Below are positions 25,682 to 34,447 of a stretch of DNA of 63,983 nt, one piece after another. A program made the translations under genes and the position numbers. The stretch spans positions 1 through 63,983 of the forward strand of contig CAZUZS010000022.1 in assembly GCA_964624795.1 (NCBI GenBank), read 5' to 3'. Each line of letters begins with the position of its first letter. The stretch's first letter is position 1. Source of the DNA: CAZUZS01 sp964624795. Lineage in GTDB: Bacteria > Calditrichota > Calditrichia > RBG-13-44-9. The notes under the pieces were generated by a model. It did no database searches. It worked only from the letters and a program-made list of their open reading frames with translations, and had not been told where the DNA came from.

Positions 25682-26923
25682 CTAAAAATTGTCAACAATT
25701 GCTCTGCCAAATTCCGATGTCTTCAAGGACTTGACGTCGCCACCCAATTGGCGAGCCAGGTCGTAGGTGACCTGCTTTTTCATAATTGTTTTTTCCAGCG
25801 CTTCTTCAATAACCGCGGCCGCTTCAGGCCACTTCAGATACTGGAACATCAGCACACCCGATAAAATGACCGACGACGGATTGACCTTATCCATGCCGGC
25901 GTATTTGGGGGCCGTTCCATGGGTTGCTTCAAAAAGGCCATGCACATCACCTATATTTGCGCCGGGTGCCATTCCCAACCCCCCAACCTGTGCAGCGCAG
26001 GCATCACTCAGGTAATCGCCGTTAAGATTCGGTGTGGCAATCACATCGTATTCGTCGGTACGAGTGAGAATCTGCTGCAGCATATTGTCTGCAATGCGGT
26101 CCTTCGCAACGGCTTTGCCTTCCGGCACTTTGCCATCGAATTGGGAATAGAGAGCATCCTCAGTAATGAAATGGTCGCCGTAATTTTCTTTGATTAGCTC
26201 ATATCCCCAATCCTTAAATGCACCCTCCGTATACTTCATGATGTTCCCTTTGTGTACCAGGGTCAGGGAGGTGTGCTTGTTCTGAACCAGGTAATCGGCA
26301 GCCTTCCTCACCAAACTCTTGGAAGCGGTTTCGCTGATTGGCTTAATGCCGATTCCGGAATCCAGTCGTATCTTCGTATTAAACTCGCTGTTCAGATATT
26401 CAATCAGGCGTTTTGCTTCCGGGCTGCCCATGGGCCACTCAATTCCCGCATACACATCTTCTGTATTTTCTCGAAAGACAATAACATTCATTCGTTCGGG
26501 ATGTTTTACCGGGCTGGGAACACCGCGGTAATATTTCACCGGCCGGATGCAGGCATACAGGTTCAGCACCTGTCTCAGCGTAACATTCAGGCTGCGGAAT
26601 CCGCCGCCAATGGGTGTCGTGAGAGGTCCCTTAATAGCTATGTAGTATTTTCTGATGGTCTCGATAGTTTCTGCCGGCAGCCATTCGTCATAGAGCTTTT
26701 TTGCCTTTTCACCCGCATAGACTTCCATCCAGGCGATCTTTCTCTTTCCGCCATACGCCCTTTCAACGGCAGCGTCGAACACATAATGCGATGCGTTCCA
26801 AATATCCGGGCCAATTCCGTCACCTTCAATAAAGGGGACAATCGGCCGGTCCGGAATGTTCAGTTGGTTATTTTCAATGGTGATTGGTTTTCCGTCACTG
26901 GGCACTTCAATTCTGTCAGGCAT
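25682..26923 (-). CDS. icd: NADP-dependent isocitrate dehydrogenase
   Basis: A 413-residue TCA-cycle enzyme converting isocitrate to 2-oxoglutarate and CO2. A strong GGAGG lies five bases before ATG 26923. It matches the E. coli-type family in length and order: substrate motif FRSLNVTLRQ (the Ser is the regulatory phosphorylation site in E. coli), VFRENTEDVYAGIEW, KGNIMKYTEGAF, and metal-binding LNGDYLSDACAAQVGGLGMAP. The segment ATHGTAPKYAGMDKVNPSS contains the Lys-Tyr pair that specifies NADP+ in the family. It stands alone between two minus-strand genes. Confidence 0.95.
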   Translation of the reverse strand: MPDRIEVPSDGKPITIENNQLNIPDRPIVPFIEGDGIGPDIWNASHYVFDAAVERAYGGKRKIAWMEVYAGEKAKKLYDEWLPAETIETIRKYYIAIKGPLTTPIGGGFRSLNVTLRQVLNLYACIRPVKYYRGVPSPVKHPERMNVIVFRENTEDVYAGIEWPMGSPEAKRLIEYLNSEFNTKIRLDSGIGIKPISETASKSLVRKAADYLVQNKHTSLTLVHKGNIMKYTEGAFKDWGYELIKENYGDHFITEDALYSQFDGKVPEGKAVAKDRIADNMLQQILTRTDEYDVIATPNLNGDYLSDACAAQVGGLGMAPGANIGDVHGLFEATHGTAPKYAGMDKVNPSSVILSGVLMFQYLKWPEAAAVIEEALEKTIMKKQVTYDLARQLGGDVKSLKTSEFGRAIVDNF

Positions 26924-27034
26924 TCTTACCTCCGTAAATTCTTGATATTTTGTTCCAGGTTATTAACCGCTCAAAAAATACGCCAGAGTTTGCTGGAATT
27001 CAAGTTTGTTTTCCAATCCTTGGTTCTTGCGCAA

Positions 27035-28021
27035 TTAATCGGCAACCTTTAACACAATTTTGCCGATGTTGCGATTCTCTTCCATGTAGCGATGCGCCTC
27101 CGCTACCGATTCCCACGGGAAGGTGCGGTCGATTACGGGTTTCAGACTTCCGGCTGCAAATCGCGGCAGCGCAAACCGGGCGAAATGCCTGGTCAAATTA
27201 ATTTTATATTCCGGGGACCGGGACCGGAGGGTGGAGCCCATTATCTTCAACCGTTTGGCCATAAAGATACGGAGGTCGAAATTTTCGACTTTACTGCCGC
27301 CCATCATCGCGAGAAACACCATTCGGCCATCTGTTGCCAGCACAGCCAGATTTTGCTGCCAATACGGACTTCCGACAAAATCCAGAAGCAGGTTTACCCC
27401 TCTATTATCTGTTGCAGCCAAGACTGCTTGTTGAAATGGGCCATTTTTGTAATTGATGGCAGTAGAGGCCCCCATGCTCAGGCAAGATTCCAGCTTTTCC
27501 TCAGAGCCGGCAGTGACGATTGCTTGGGCGCCTGTTTCGCGGGCTATTTGGATAGCTGCCGTGCCTACCCCGCTAGCACCGGCGTGGATCAGCACGGTTT
27601 CACCTTGTGCCAGATTTCCAAGCAGTATGAGAGACTGGTAAGCAGTCAGGAAGACTTCCGGGATGGCCGCCGCATCCTCCCACGTAAGTGTTTCGGGAAT
27701 GCGCATCGCCATATCGGAATGGAGTATTGCATATTCGGCGTAGCCGCCTCCCGCCAATAATCCGAAAACCCGGTCACCCTTTTTCCACGCTGTGACTTTT
27801 CCCCCGATTTCTTCAACGCTGCCTGCCACATCCAGTCCCAGGATTGGGCTGCTGCCGGCTGGCGGCGGGTAATTTCCCTGGCGTTGCAGAATATCCGCCC
27901 GATTGAGTGAAGTAGCATGTACCTTGATCAAAAGCTCGTTGTCATTTGGCTGTGGGGTCGGGTACTCGCCAATATTTAAATGAGACGCATCTCCCGGTGA
28001 ATTTACAAGTACTGCTTTCAT
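27035..28021 (-). CDS. NAD(P)H-quinone oxidoreductase, zinc-free MDR family (PIG3/QOR type)
   Basis: A 328-residue medium-chain dehydrogenase/reductase. The N-terminal GroES-like domain contains HATSLNRADILQRQGNYPPP and GLDVAGSVEEIG. The nucleotide-binding site is VLIHAGASGVGTAAIQIA. The structural and catalytic zinc ligands of alcohol dehydrogenases are absent, as in quinone reductases. A later LLLDFVGSPYWQQNLAVLA matches the PIG3/TP53I3 subgroup. NADPH-dependent reduction of quinones or reactive aldehydes is the family activity; the true substrate is open. Confidence 0.9.
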   Translation of the reverse strand: MKAVLVNSPGDASHLNIGEYPTPQPNDNELLIKVHATSLNRADILQRQGNYPPPAGSSPILGLDVAGSVEEIGGKVTAWKKGDRVFGLLAGGGYAEYAILHSDMAMRIPETLTWEDAAAIPEVFLTAYQSLILLGNLAQGETVLIHAGASGVGTAAIQIARETGAQAIVTAGSEEKLESCLSMGASTAINYKNGPFQQAVLAATDNRGVNLLLDFVGSPYWQQNLAVLATDGRMVFLAMMGGSKVENFDLRIFMAKRLKIMGSTLRSRSPEYKINLTRHFARFALPRFAAGSLKPVIDRTFPWESVAEAHRYMEENRNIGKIVLKVAD

Positions 28022-28376
28022 TGTTTATCCCCCTTTTTCATTAATAACCTTACATCGTTTAATTCACCAGGAACGAAAATGTTTAAAATATTTGGAAGAT
28101 TTACTTCTCCCTAAATGGCAGTGGGGAATGCGTCATTTTGCACCCAGCGCTGGTCGAATTGTTGGATCGAATAAAAATGCGGCTGCAACCAACGCCGGTT
28201 ACTCCTCACACGTGGCTCACAGCTATTAAATATTTTGCTAACTTGCTGTCACAAGCAAGTCTTTCGGGGGGGATGGGATTGTCGCTGTGGGAATAACAAT
28301 CGAGCAGTTCTGAATTTGAACCCGATTTCCGAAATTCTAATTACAATCCGGAGAGGAAAGGACTGCCGGAGACTTT
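28022..28376. other. Intergenic region, 355 bases, with a small dyad
   Basis: It lies after the FmdB-like gene and before the quinone oxidoreductase gene, both on the minus strand. A perfect seven-base dyad, ACTTGCT (28241-28247) and AGCAAGT (28254-28260), is present, with no T-run on the minus strand that would make a clear terminator. No gene is seen. Confidence 0.5.
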
Positions 28377-28610
28377 CTACTTGTCGGCTTTCTTCTCTGG
28401 CTCAGGGGGCTTGGACTCGGATTTCTCCTTGTTTTTATAATCGGTAATGTAGAAACCCGATCCTTTGAATATGAGGCCCGAACCACCGGTAATAACTCTT
28501 TCGAGCGGTCCTCCGCAGGAAGGGCAGGTGGTAAGCGGTGGATCCACGATGCTTTGAAAGCTATCGAACTGCATCTTGCATTTACTGCATTTATATGTGT
28601 AGGTTGGCAC
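28377..28610 (-). CDS. FmdB-family zinc ribbon protein
   Basis: A 77-residue protein. The first 45 residues form the FmdB/CxxC regulatory zinc ribbon: MPTYTYKCSKCKMQFD has the first Cys pair (C8, C11), then CPSCGGPLERVITGG has the second. An FKGSGFYITDY segment is also conserved in the family. The Lys/Glu/Pro-rich tail is probably disordered. The name comes from a putative regulator of formamidase, but most members are uncharacterised. It starts 20 bases after the aminotransferase gene and is probably co-transcribed with it. Confidence 0.9.
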   Translation of the reverse strand: MPTYTYKCSKCKMQFDSFQSIVDPPLTTCPSCGGPLERVITGGSGLIFKGSGFYITDYKNKEKSESKPPEPEKKADK

Positions 28611-28630
28611 CTAATTCTCCTTACATCTGT

Positions 28631-29827
28631 TTACTTCATCTCCATCATGCGGTCCATGCCGGCGATGAGCTGCTCCACTCCTCTTTTGATCTGATCCATG
28701 GATGTCGCAAAAGAGATCCTGATGTAGTCGTCGGCGCCGAAGGCAACCCCGGGCACAGTAACCAGATGATATTTTTCGGTGAGATAGGTGGCAAAGGTAA
28801 CCGAATCATCAATGAGGTTGCCTTCGCACCTGCATCCGAAAACATCAGAAATCTTGATAAAAAGGTAAAAAGCACCCTGGGGATAGACATATGATAAATA
28901 TTTGTGGCCGTCCAATTTTTCAAGAATGTAGTTGCGCCGTTCCTCAAAGGTCTTTCGCATCTGTTCAATTTTGTCCTGGGCACCCGTCAAAGCGGCAACT
29001 GCTGCTTTTTGGGAAATGGACGAAGCATTGGAGGTATAGTGGCTCTGGATTTTGGACATTGCTTTTACCGCAGCCATCGGCCCCGCGGCATATCCAATCC
29101 GCCAGCCGGTCATCGAGTAAGCCTTCGAAAAGCCATTTACCACAATGCTTTTATTGATTAAATCACCCAAAGTGGCGATGCTGGTTTGCTTGATTCCATC
29201 GAACACAATCTTTTCGTAAATTTCATCGGTAATGACCCAGATGTCCCTTTTTAGCAGGATTTCCGCCAATGCGGATAATTCTTGCGGGGAGTAAACCACG
29301 CCGGTAGGATTGCTGGGACTGTTCAATATAATTGCACGGGTTTGCGGTGTGATATGCTCCTGCAACATTTCGGAAGTGATTTTAAAACCGTTCGTTTGTG
29401 TCTCCATAATGACCGGTTTTGCGCCGGCAATTTTTACCTGCTCGGGATAGCTCACCCAGTAAGGAGATTGCAGCAGCACTTCATCCCCTTCTTCCACCAG
29501 GGCAAATAGTGCGTTGAGAATGGACTGCTTTGCTCCGTTGGAAACGATGATCTGATCGGGAGAATATTTTAATTTGTTGTCTTCTTCAAGTTTGCGGGCG
29601 ATGGCTTCGCGCAATGCGGGGATACCGGTATTTGCCGTGTAGCGGGTGAAGCCGTTTTGAATAGCCTCCACACCAGCCTGCCGAATATTGTCCGGCGTCG
29701 GAAAATCCGGTTCGCCGGCGGTCAGGTCGGTAACATCTGCGCCTTTGGCCTGAAGTTCAAGTGCTTTTTCTTTTACCTGCAATGTTTTTGAAGCTTCGAT
29801 TGATGCAATTCGCGATGCTAATTTCAT
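28631..29827 (-). CDS. PLP-dependent aminotransferase, aspartate/prephenate type (class I, subgroup Ib)
   Basis: A 398-residue fold-type I aminotransferase. Conserved elements in order: DLTAGEPDFPTPDNI, YTANTGIPALREAI, SNGAKQSILNALFAL, NSPSNPTGVVYS, ITDEIYEKIVFDG, the PLP lysine in VNGFSKAYSMTGWRIGYAAG, and the substrate arginine in DYIRISFATS. This set is typical of aspartate or prephenate aminotransferases of subgroup Ib. It supplies aspartate from oxaloacetate or arogenate/phenylalanine precursors; exact specificity is not readable. It lies between pta and the FmdB-like gene. Confidence 0.92.
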   Translation of the reverse strand: MKLASRIASIEASKTLQVKEKALELQAKGADVTDLTAGEPDFPTPDNIRQAGVEAIQNGFTRYTANTGIPALREAIARKLEEDNKLKYSPDQIIVSNGAKQSILNALFALVEEGDEVLLQSPYWVSYPEQVKIAGAKPVIMETQTNGFKITSEMLQEHITPQTRAIILNSPSNPTGVVYSPQELSALAEILLKRDIWVITDEIYEKIVFDGIKQTSIATLGDLINKSIVVNGFSKAYSMTGWRIGYAAGPMAAVKAMSKIQSHYTSNASSISQKAAVAALTGAQDKIEQMRKTFEERRNYILEKLDGHKYLSYVYPQGAFYLFIKISDVFGCRCEGNLIDDSVTFATYLTEKYHLVTVPGVAFGADDYIRISFATSMDQIKRGVEQLIAGMDRMMEMK

Positions 29828-29971
29828 GAGATTTTTCCAAGTCGTCTTGTTGTATTTAATTCCGTCTTAATATCCAATAGAAAACCGGTCGCACTGTGCA
29901 CATCCGTTTCTGTTTCCTCTATATGTATATAATAGGATTCAAAGTAAAAAATCTTTAATTCCTGGTGAACT

Positions 29972-30946
29972 TCAGGACAATATGCTGCAAATGGCAGCGA
30001 CATTTACAATGTCGTCCACGCTGCAACCGCGGGAGAGATCGTTGTAAGGAGCCGCCAGTCCCTGAATCACCGGCCCCACTGCTTCCGCACCGGCCAGACG
30101 TTGAACCATTTTGTATCCGATATTCCCGGCGTTTAGATCGGGGAAAACGAATACATTTGCCTTGCCCGCCACTGGCGATTCGGGAGCCTTTCTTTCACCA
30201 ATGGCCGGGACAAAGGCCGCATCGAATTGCAACTCGCCATCGATACTCAGGTCCGGTCTGGTTTCTCTTACAATCCGCGTTGCTTCGATTACTTTGTCGG
30301 CTAATGGATGCTTCGCGCTGCCTTTTGTGGAAAAAGATAGCATGGCGATTTTGGGTTCTGTGCCAACCAGTTTTTGGTGTGTCGCTGCGGAGCTGATCGC
30401 GATGCTTGCCAGTTGCTGCGGATCGGGATCGGGGATAACCGCGCAATCGGCAAAAGTGAGAATGTTTCCGGAGGGCAGGACCATGACAAATGAGCTGGAA
30501 ACCACATTTACACCCTTCATTAATCCTACTATCTGGATTGCAGCGCGCAGCACATCTCCGGTAGTATTGACGGAGCCGGCAACCGCACCGGCAGCCTTGT
30601 TTTTCCGCACCATCATGGCGCCATAAAACAAGGGATTTGCCATAAGAGCGGTAGCGTTCTCAATGGTCATGCCTTTATGCTTTCGCAATTCAAAATATTC
30701 TTGCGTGTAGTCCGCGAATTCGGCTTGTTTCTCCGGTTCCAGAATTCGAACTCCTTCCAGCGAAACTTTCAACTCGCCTGCCTTCTTATCAATTGTATCC
30801 GTATTTCCCAGTAAGATCGGACTCACAATTCCTTCCTGAACGAGGATGCGGGCTGCCTGAATTACCCGAACCTCGGTCCCTTCAGGAAAAACAATGTTCC
30901 TGGGATTACCTTTTGCCTGTGTTCTAAATTTCTCAATAATATTCAT
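29972..30946 (-). CDS. pta: Phosphate acetyltransferase
   Basis: A 324-residue enzyme interconverting acetyl-CoA and acetyl phosphate. It is the short, catalytic-domain-only form, without the N-terminal regulatory domains of E. coli Pta. Family motifs include NIVFPEGTEVRVIQAARIL, FYGAMMVRKNKAAGAVAGSV and the C-terminal NVFVFPDLNAGNIGYKMVQR. GAGGTG precedes ATG 30946. No acetate kinase gene is next to it; an ADP-forming acetyl/acyl-CoA synthetase occurs at 46.1-48.3 kb. Confidence 0.95.
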   Translation of the reverse strand: MNIIEKFRTQAKGNPRNIVFPEGTEVRVIQAARILVQEGIVSPILLGNTDTIDKKAGELKVSLEGVRILEPEKQAEFADYTQEYFELRKHKGMTIENATALMANPLFYGAMMVRKNKAAGAVAGSVNTTGDVLRAAIQIVGLMKGVNVVSSSFVMVLPSGNILTFADCAVIPDPDPQQLASIAISSAATHQKLVGTEPKIAMLSFSTKGSAKHPLADKVIEATRIVRETRPDLSIDGELQFDAAFVPAIGERKAPESPVAGKANVFVFPDLNAGNIGYKMVQRLAGAEAVGPVIQGLAAPYNDLSRGCSVDDIVNVAAICSILS

Positions 30947-31100
30947 CTCTCACCCACCTCAATATTTACTAAACCGTTATGTGGATAATAATTTAACAAT
31001 AATTTAAAAACAGTCAACGAATATATTTTTTATAGATCGTGATAATTGGAACGGATTGTGAGTCGAAGAATTGGGAAATCAGCAGGTCAACTTGCGTCAG

Positions 31101-31595
31101 CTAATGCTTCCCAGAGAGTTTCTTCTTTAGCGCTTCCGCTACCACGCCGGGAACGAAGTTCGAAATATCTCCGCCCAGGCGAGCCACTTCTTTGACAATG
31201 GTCGAATTCAGATAGGTGTATTTTTCATGGGGCATCATAAAGACGGTGGTTACCTCATCCGCCAGGCGGCGATTCATAAGTGCCATTTGGAGCTCATATT
31301 CAAAATCGGAGACTGCACGCAAGCCGCGGATAATGGCTACAACCTTCTTTTCGCGCGCAAAGTTCACCAGGAGACCGTCGAAACCTTCAACGGTAACTCT
31401 TTTATCCATTGCCTTGCTCACCAAAACGCTGTTGATCAGATCTACCCGTTCATGCATAGAAAAGAGCGGCTTCTTGGATGGATTTATAGCGACTGTAATA
31501 ATAACATGATCGAACAATCGCAAACCACGCTCCAGGATATCCAGGTGCCCGTATGTGATGGGATCAAAAGTGCCGGGGTAGAGTACGCTTCTCAT
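31101..31595 (-). CDS. coaD: Pantetheine-phosphate adenylyltransferase
   Basis: A 164-residue coenzyme A biosynthesis enzyme that adenylylates 4'-phosphopantetheine. ATG 31595 is chosen because it begins the conserved MRSVLYPGTFDPITYGHLDI; a longer frame upstream is not family sequence. Motifs: T-x-G-H as TYGH, NPSKKPLFSMHERVDLI, RGLRAVSDFEYELQMALMNR, and NSTIVKEVARLGGDI. The start overlaps the stop of rsmD (ATGA), as in many genomes where rsmD and coaD are adjacent. Confidence 0.97.
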   Translation of the reverse strand: MRSVLYPGTFDPITYGHLDILERGLRLFDHVIITVAINPSKKPLFSMHERVDLINSVLVSKAMDKRVTVEGFDGLLVNFAREKKVVAIIRGLRAVSDFEYELQMALMNRRLADEVTTVFMMPHEKYTYLNSTIVKEVARLGGDISNFVPGVVAEALKKKLSGKH

Positions 31596-32143
31596 GCATC
31601 TCCCTTTCTGCCAAAAAAGGTGATCAGGCTTCTGTCGAAACGTTTTTGACGGATTATCTCGTATACATTGGTGTCCCACTCAATCTCATGTGTTCGCTCG
31701 CTCTCCAGGGCAAGTATTCCGTATTCCGATAAATTTTCAGGCAAAAAAGTTAGCGGGAGCAATTCAATGTAGCGGTCCCATTTAAAAGGCGGGTCGGCAA
31801 AAATAAGATCAAACGGTTCCCTGTTTTGACGGAGGAAGGTTAACACATTTTTGCGGACGATAGAATACGGTTCCTGTATCCTCACCCTGTTCAGGTTTCT
31901 TTTTAAGATTTTCACTGAATTGTACGAATTCTCTACGAAGGTGACACTGCTTGCCCCGCGGCTCAAAGATTCGATTCCCAAGCTTCCTGAACCGGAAAAA
32001 AGATCCAGAACGCGACATTCCCCCACGAAATCGTTCAACACTCCAAAAATATACTCTTTGATTCGATCTGTTGTTGGCCTGATAGACTGGTTCTTCGCTG
32101 TGTATAATCTCTGGCCTCGATACTTGCCGGCAATCACGCGCAT
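31592..32143 (-). CDS. rsmD: 16S rRNA (guanine-966-N2)-methyltransferase RsmD
   Basis: A 183-residue SAM-dependent rRNA methyltransferase acting on the small subunit. It begins MRVIAGKYRGQRLYTA, a near-invariant family start. Motif I is VLDLFSGSGSLGIESLSRGA and motif IV DLIFADPPFKWDRY. It overlaps coaD by four bases at its 3' end. It begins 18 bases after the PilN/PilO-like gene, so the pilus-like trio, rsmD and coaD may share a transcript. Confidence 0.96.
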   Translation of the reverse strand: MRVIAGKYRGQRLYTAKNQSIRPTTDRIKEYIFGVLNDFVGECRVLDLFSGSGSLGIESLSRGASSVTFVENSYNSVKILKRNLNRVRIQEPYSIVRKNVLTFLRQNREPFDLIFADPPFKWDRYIELLPLTFLPENLSEYGILALESERTHEIEWDTNVYEIIRQKRFDRSLITFFGRKGDA

Positions 32144-32161
32144 AGGAATTCTACAAAAGCC

Positions 32162-33304
32162 TTATTTGGAATTATAATCACTAAAACTTAATCGGGTCGA
32201 CAAATTCTTATTGGAGATTGTCTCCAGATTATATGGAAAGATCGAGAATTTATTAATCCTTATCGCAGGGTCCGATTGCGATAAATCGTTAAGGAAAGCT
32301 AAAATGTTTTCCTTTTTCCCATTGATGTTTGCATAATACAGCGTTTCCAGGTACGAGCTGTGATCTATTACTTTCCCCTCTTTGAAATATTGCAGCTTAA
32401 GATTGTTCTTTTGGGCCAGGCTCCGGAGCTCTTCCCCGATATTGTGTGGCTTCACAGTTCCTACTTCTGTTCCCGTGGTTGAAGTCTGGGCACTGCTTAT
32501 TTTCGCGCTGAGGTCAGCGTAAATCATCTGTTTTCCGTCACTCACCCGGGATTGCACCGATACGATTGAAAATCCGAAATTCGGAAAAGCTTTCTTCAGA
32601 TCGAGGTGGAACTGCGCAATTTGATCCCGCGAATCGGCCAAAACGGTTAAATCGATTTCGTTCGGAGTCATTACAATCAGGGAATAGTTGGCGGAGTTCG
32701 GCTTTTTGGCGATAAATTCTCTCAACTGCCTGTCAATAAATTGATTCGAAGCAGCATTGGCCTGATATACAGGCAGCAGCGCCTGGTTGACAGGTGAGTT
32801 TGCAGCGGCGGTCTGCTGCGGAACCTGGGGTTTCGGAACAGTAGTGGATTCTTCACCCGGTTTCAAGAATTGCAGAACCACGAAAATAACGATTATTAGA
32901 ACGACGGAAAGCCCCCCGAAGATGAGGTAAAGCTTTTTGTGCGAGATGGTTCCGCTGAAAGAATCTTCCTCCGGCTCAAAGCTGTAGTCGGCAATTTTCT
33001 TTATCCGGCCTTGCCGCGGTTTTTCGGTTTCGGTAACAAATACTTCTTTGTCTTCTTCAGTTTTTGTTTCTTCTTCATCTGCTTTGGGAAAGAAAGATTC
33101 TGTTGAATCGAACGTCAGATCCAGGTTCTCCCTTCGATTCGGCTGCTCCCTTTCTTCCGGTTTTTCCCGGCTTTTCGTTTCATCTAAAAGACCGGCAGAG
33201 ATGGTATGGATATCGGGTGGGGCCGGTTTTTTCTCTTCCTGAGGCGAGCTGGTTTCGGCTTGGGTTGAAAGTGGCGGGGCGGTTTTGAAATTTAATTTCA
33301 CCAT
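32162..33304 (-). CDS. PilN/PilO-like bitopic membrane protein (tentative)
   Basis: A 380-residue protein with a long, charged cytoplasmic segment (1-120, rich in Glu, Pro, Lys), one membrane helix (about 124-147, KLYLIFGGLSVVLIIVIFVV) and a periplasmic part. The periplasmic part contains a Pro/Gln linker and two similar alpha-beta halves (for example ANSPVNQALLPVYQANAASN and later LRSLAQKNNLKLQYFKEGKV), as in PilN/PilO or GspL/GspM ferredoxin-like domains. The resemblance is in architecture, not in clear sequence motifs. It is third in a minus-strand set after a pseudopilin-like and a PilM-like gene, 195 bases after the latter. This context is the main support. Confidence 0.5.
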   Translation of the reverse strand: MVKLNFKTAPPLSTQAETSSPQEEKKPAPPDIHTISAGLLDETKSREKPEEREQPNRRENLDLTFDSTESFFPKADEEETKTEEDKEVFVTETEKPRQGRIKKIADYSFEPEEDSFSGTISHKKLYLIFGGLSVVLIIVIFVVLQFLKPGEESTTVPKPQVPQQTAAANSPVNQALLPVYQANAASNQFIDRQLREFIAKKPNSANYSLIVMTPNEIDLTVLADSRDQIAQFHLDLKKAFPNFGFSIVSVQSRVSDGKQMIYADLSAKISSAQTSTTGTEVGTVKPHNIGEELRSLAQKNNLKLQYFKEGKVIDHSSYLETLYYANINGKKENILAFLNDLSQSDPAIRINKFSIFPYNLETISNKNLSTRLSFSDYNSK

Positions 33305-33499
33305 AAAAAATCCCCTTCTATTAAACCTACATTATTCATGAATTCTTGCCACAAAGGCACCTGGTCACTGGAATTAAAAAGTGTTGGAAGCAGCGATAAA
33401 ATAATATGTGTCTGGTTCCCCTTGTTTCGGCTCTGCTGCATTCTTTATTTCTTGTACGACTTTGTGTCTTTGGTGACAATTAAAAATTCGGATCAATAA

Positions 33500-34438
33500 T
33501 CAGAAAATATTTGAGATTGGTTCAAAGATCTGAAAAACCTCTTTCGCGGAAATTTCTTTGCTTTCTGCTGCCAAACGGAAAGAATCTGATCCATCAAGAT
33601 TCAGCAGGTGCAAAGGTGTGTGAACCTGTGCTCCCATCAATTCCAGCCAGGCGGGCTTAAAATGAAATCCGTAAAAATATACAGATTGTATATCGTAAAG
33701 CGGTTTTTCAACTACGGGCGGATGTTTGATTTCTTCGAGAAGAACATCAAACCCGGAAATGAGTTCCTCTTCCTCGATCTGCTCGATCGGATCCAGGTTG
33801 GAATTATAAGGGCGAAAAGAATAATTAACGAAGTTTTGGCTGTTGGAAACAATAACATCGTACCCCCGGCGCTGCCAACCCAGGATGAGGCAATCACCGT
33901 GTACGTTCGGGTGCAACGCCCTGAAGAATTCATCAACTGTGAAACAGTTAGGAGATATTGATACCGCATCGAGCTGTGCTTTTTCCAAAACCGATTCAAA
34001 AAATTTTAAGACTTCTTTTCGAATACCAACTGCCAGAAGTTCGTTCATCGATTCAAGGTCATGCTTGTAATTGGTAAGAAAAATCGTGTAATTCTGAGGA
34101 TCTTCTTTCCACGATTTTTGAAATTCGTAATTTACAAGACCTTGGTGTTGGTTTTCGGGGATTGATTTATCGACTACAATTTTTTTTATCACCGCAAAAC
34201 GTCCCGGAATGGTGACCCGCGTTTTGCCGGTTTTCAGGTTCTTTAATTCGACCAGTGTTCGAAGCTGGGCAGCAACGTCTTCTGCTACGTTGGGTTGTTT
34301 CAAACTCTGGAAATTAATTGAAACGGGCAGAGAATCACTTACTGCCCGCTTTATGTTGATGACCTTATCGTCTACTGTCAGTTCAGTCCATGTAACGAAA
34401 TCTTCCTGAAAAGCGATACTGCTGATATCGGTCAACAT
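33500..34438 (-). CDS. PilM-like actin-fold protein (tentative)
   Basis: A 312-residue cytoplasmic protein. Recognisable PilM-like features are an N-terminal strand pair (SIAFQEDFVTWTELTVDD), TRVTIPGRFAVIKKIVVDKS (where PilM has V-L-x-L-P and an exchange region), LLAVGIRKEVLKFFESVLEK followed by AQLDAVSISPNCFTVDEFFR, and a later strand set starting HGDCLILGWQRRGYDVIVSN. PilM binds ATP and docks PilN in type IV pili. Usual phosphate-loop motifs are weak here, so it may not bind nucleotide, as in GspL. It starts 9 bases after the pseudopilin-like gene. Confidence 0.5.
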   Translation of the reverse strand: MLTDISSIAFQEDFVTWTELTVDDKVINIKRAVSDSLPVSINFQSLKQPNVAEDVAAQLRTLVELKNLKTGKTRVTIPGRFAVIKKIVVDKSIPENQHQGLVNYEFQKSWKEDPQNYTIFLTNYKHDLESMNELLAVGIRKEVLKFFESVLEKAQLDAVSISPNCFTVDEFFRALHPNVHGDCLILGWQRRGYDVIVSNSQNFVNYSFRPYNSNLDPIEQIEEEELISGFDVLLEEIKHPPVVEKPLYDIQSVYFYGFHFKPAWLELMGAQVHTPLHLLNLDGSDSFRLAAESKEISAKEVFQIFEPISNIF

Positions 34439-34447
34439 AGAACCTCT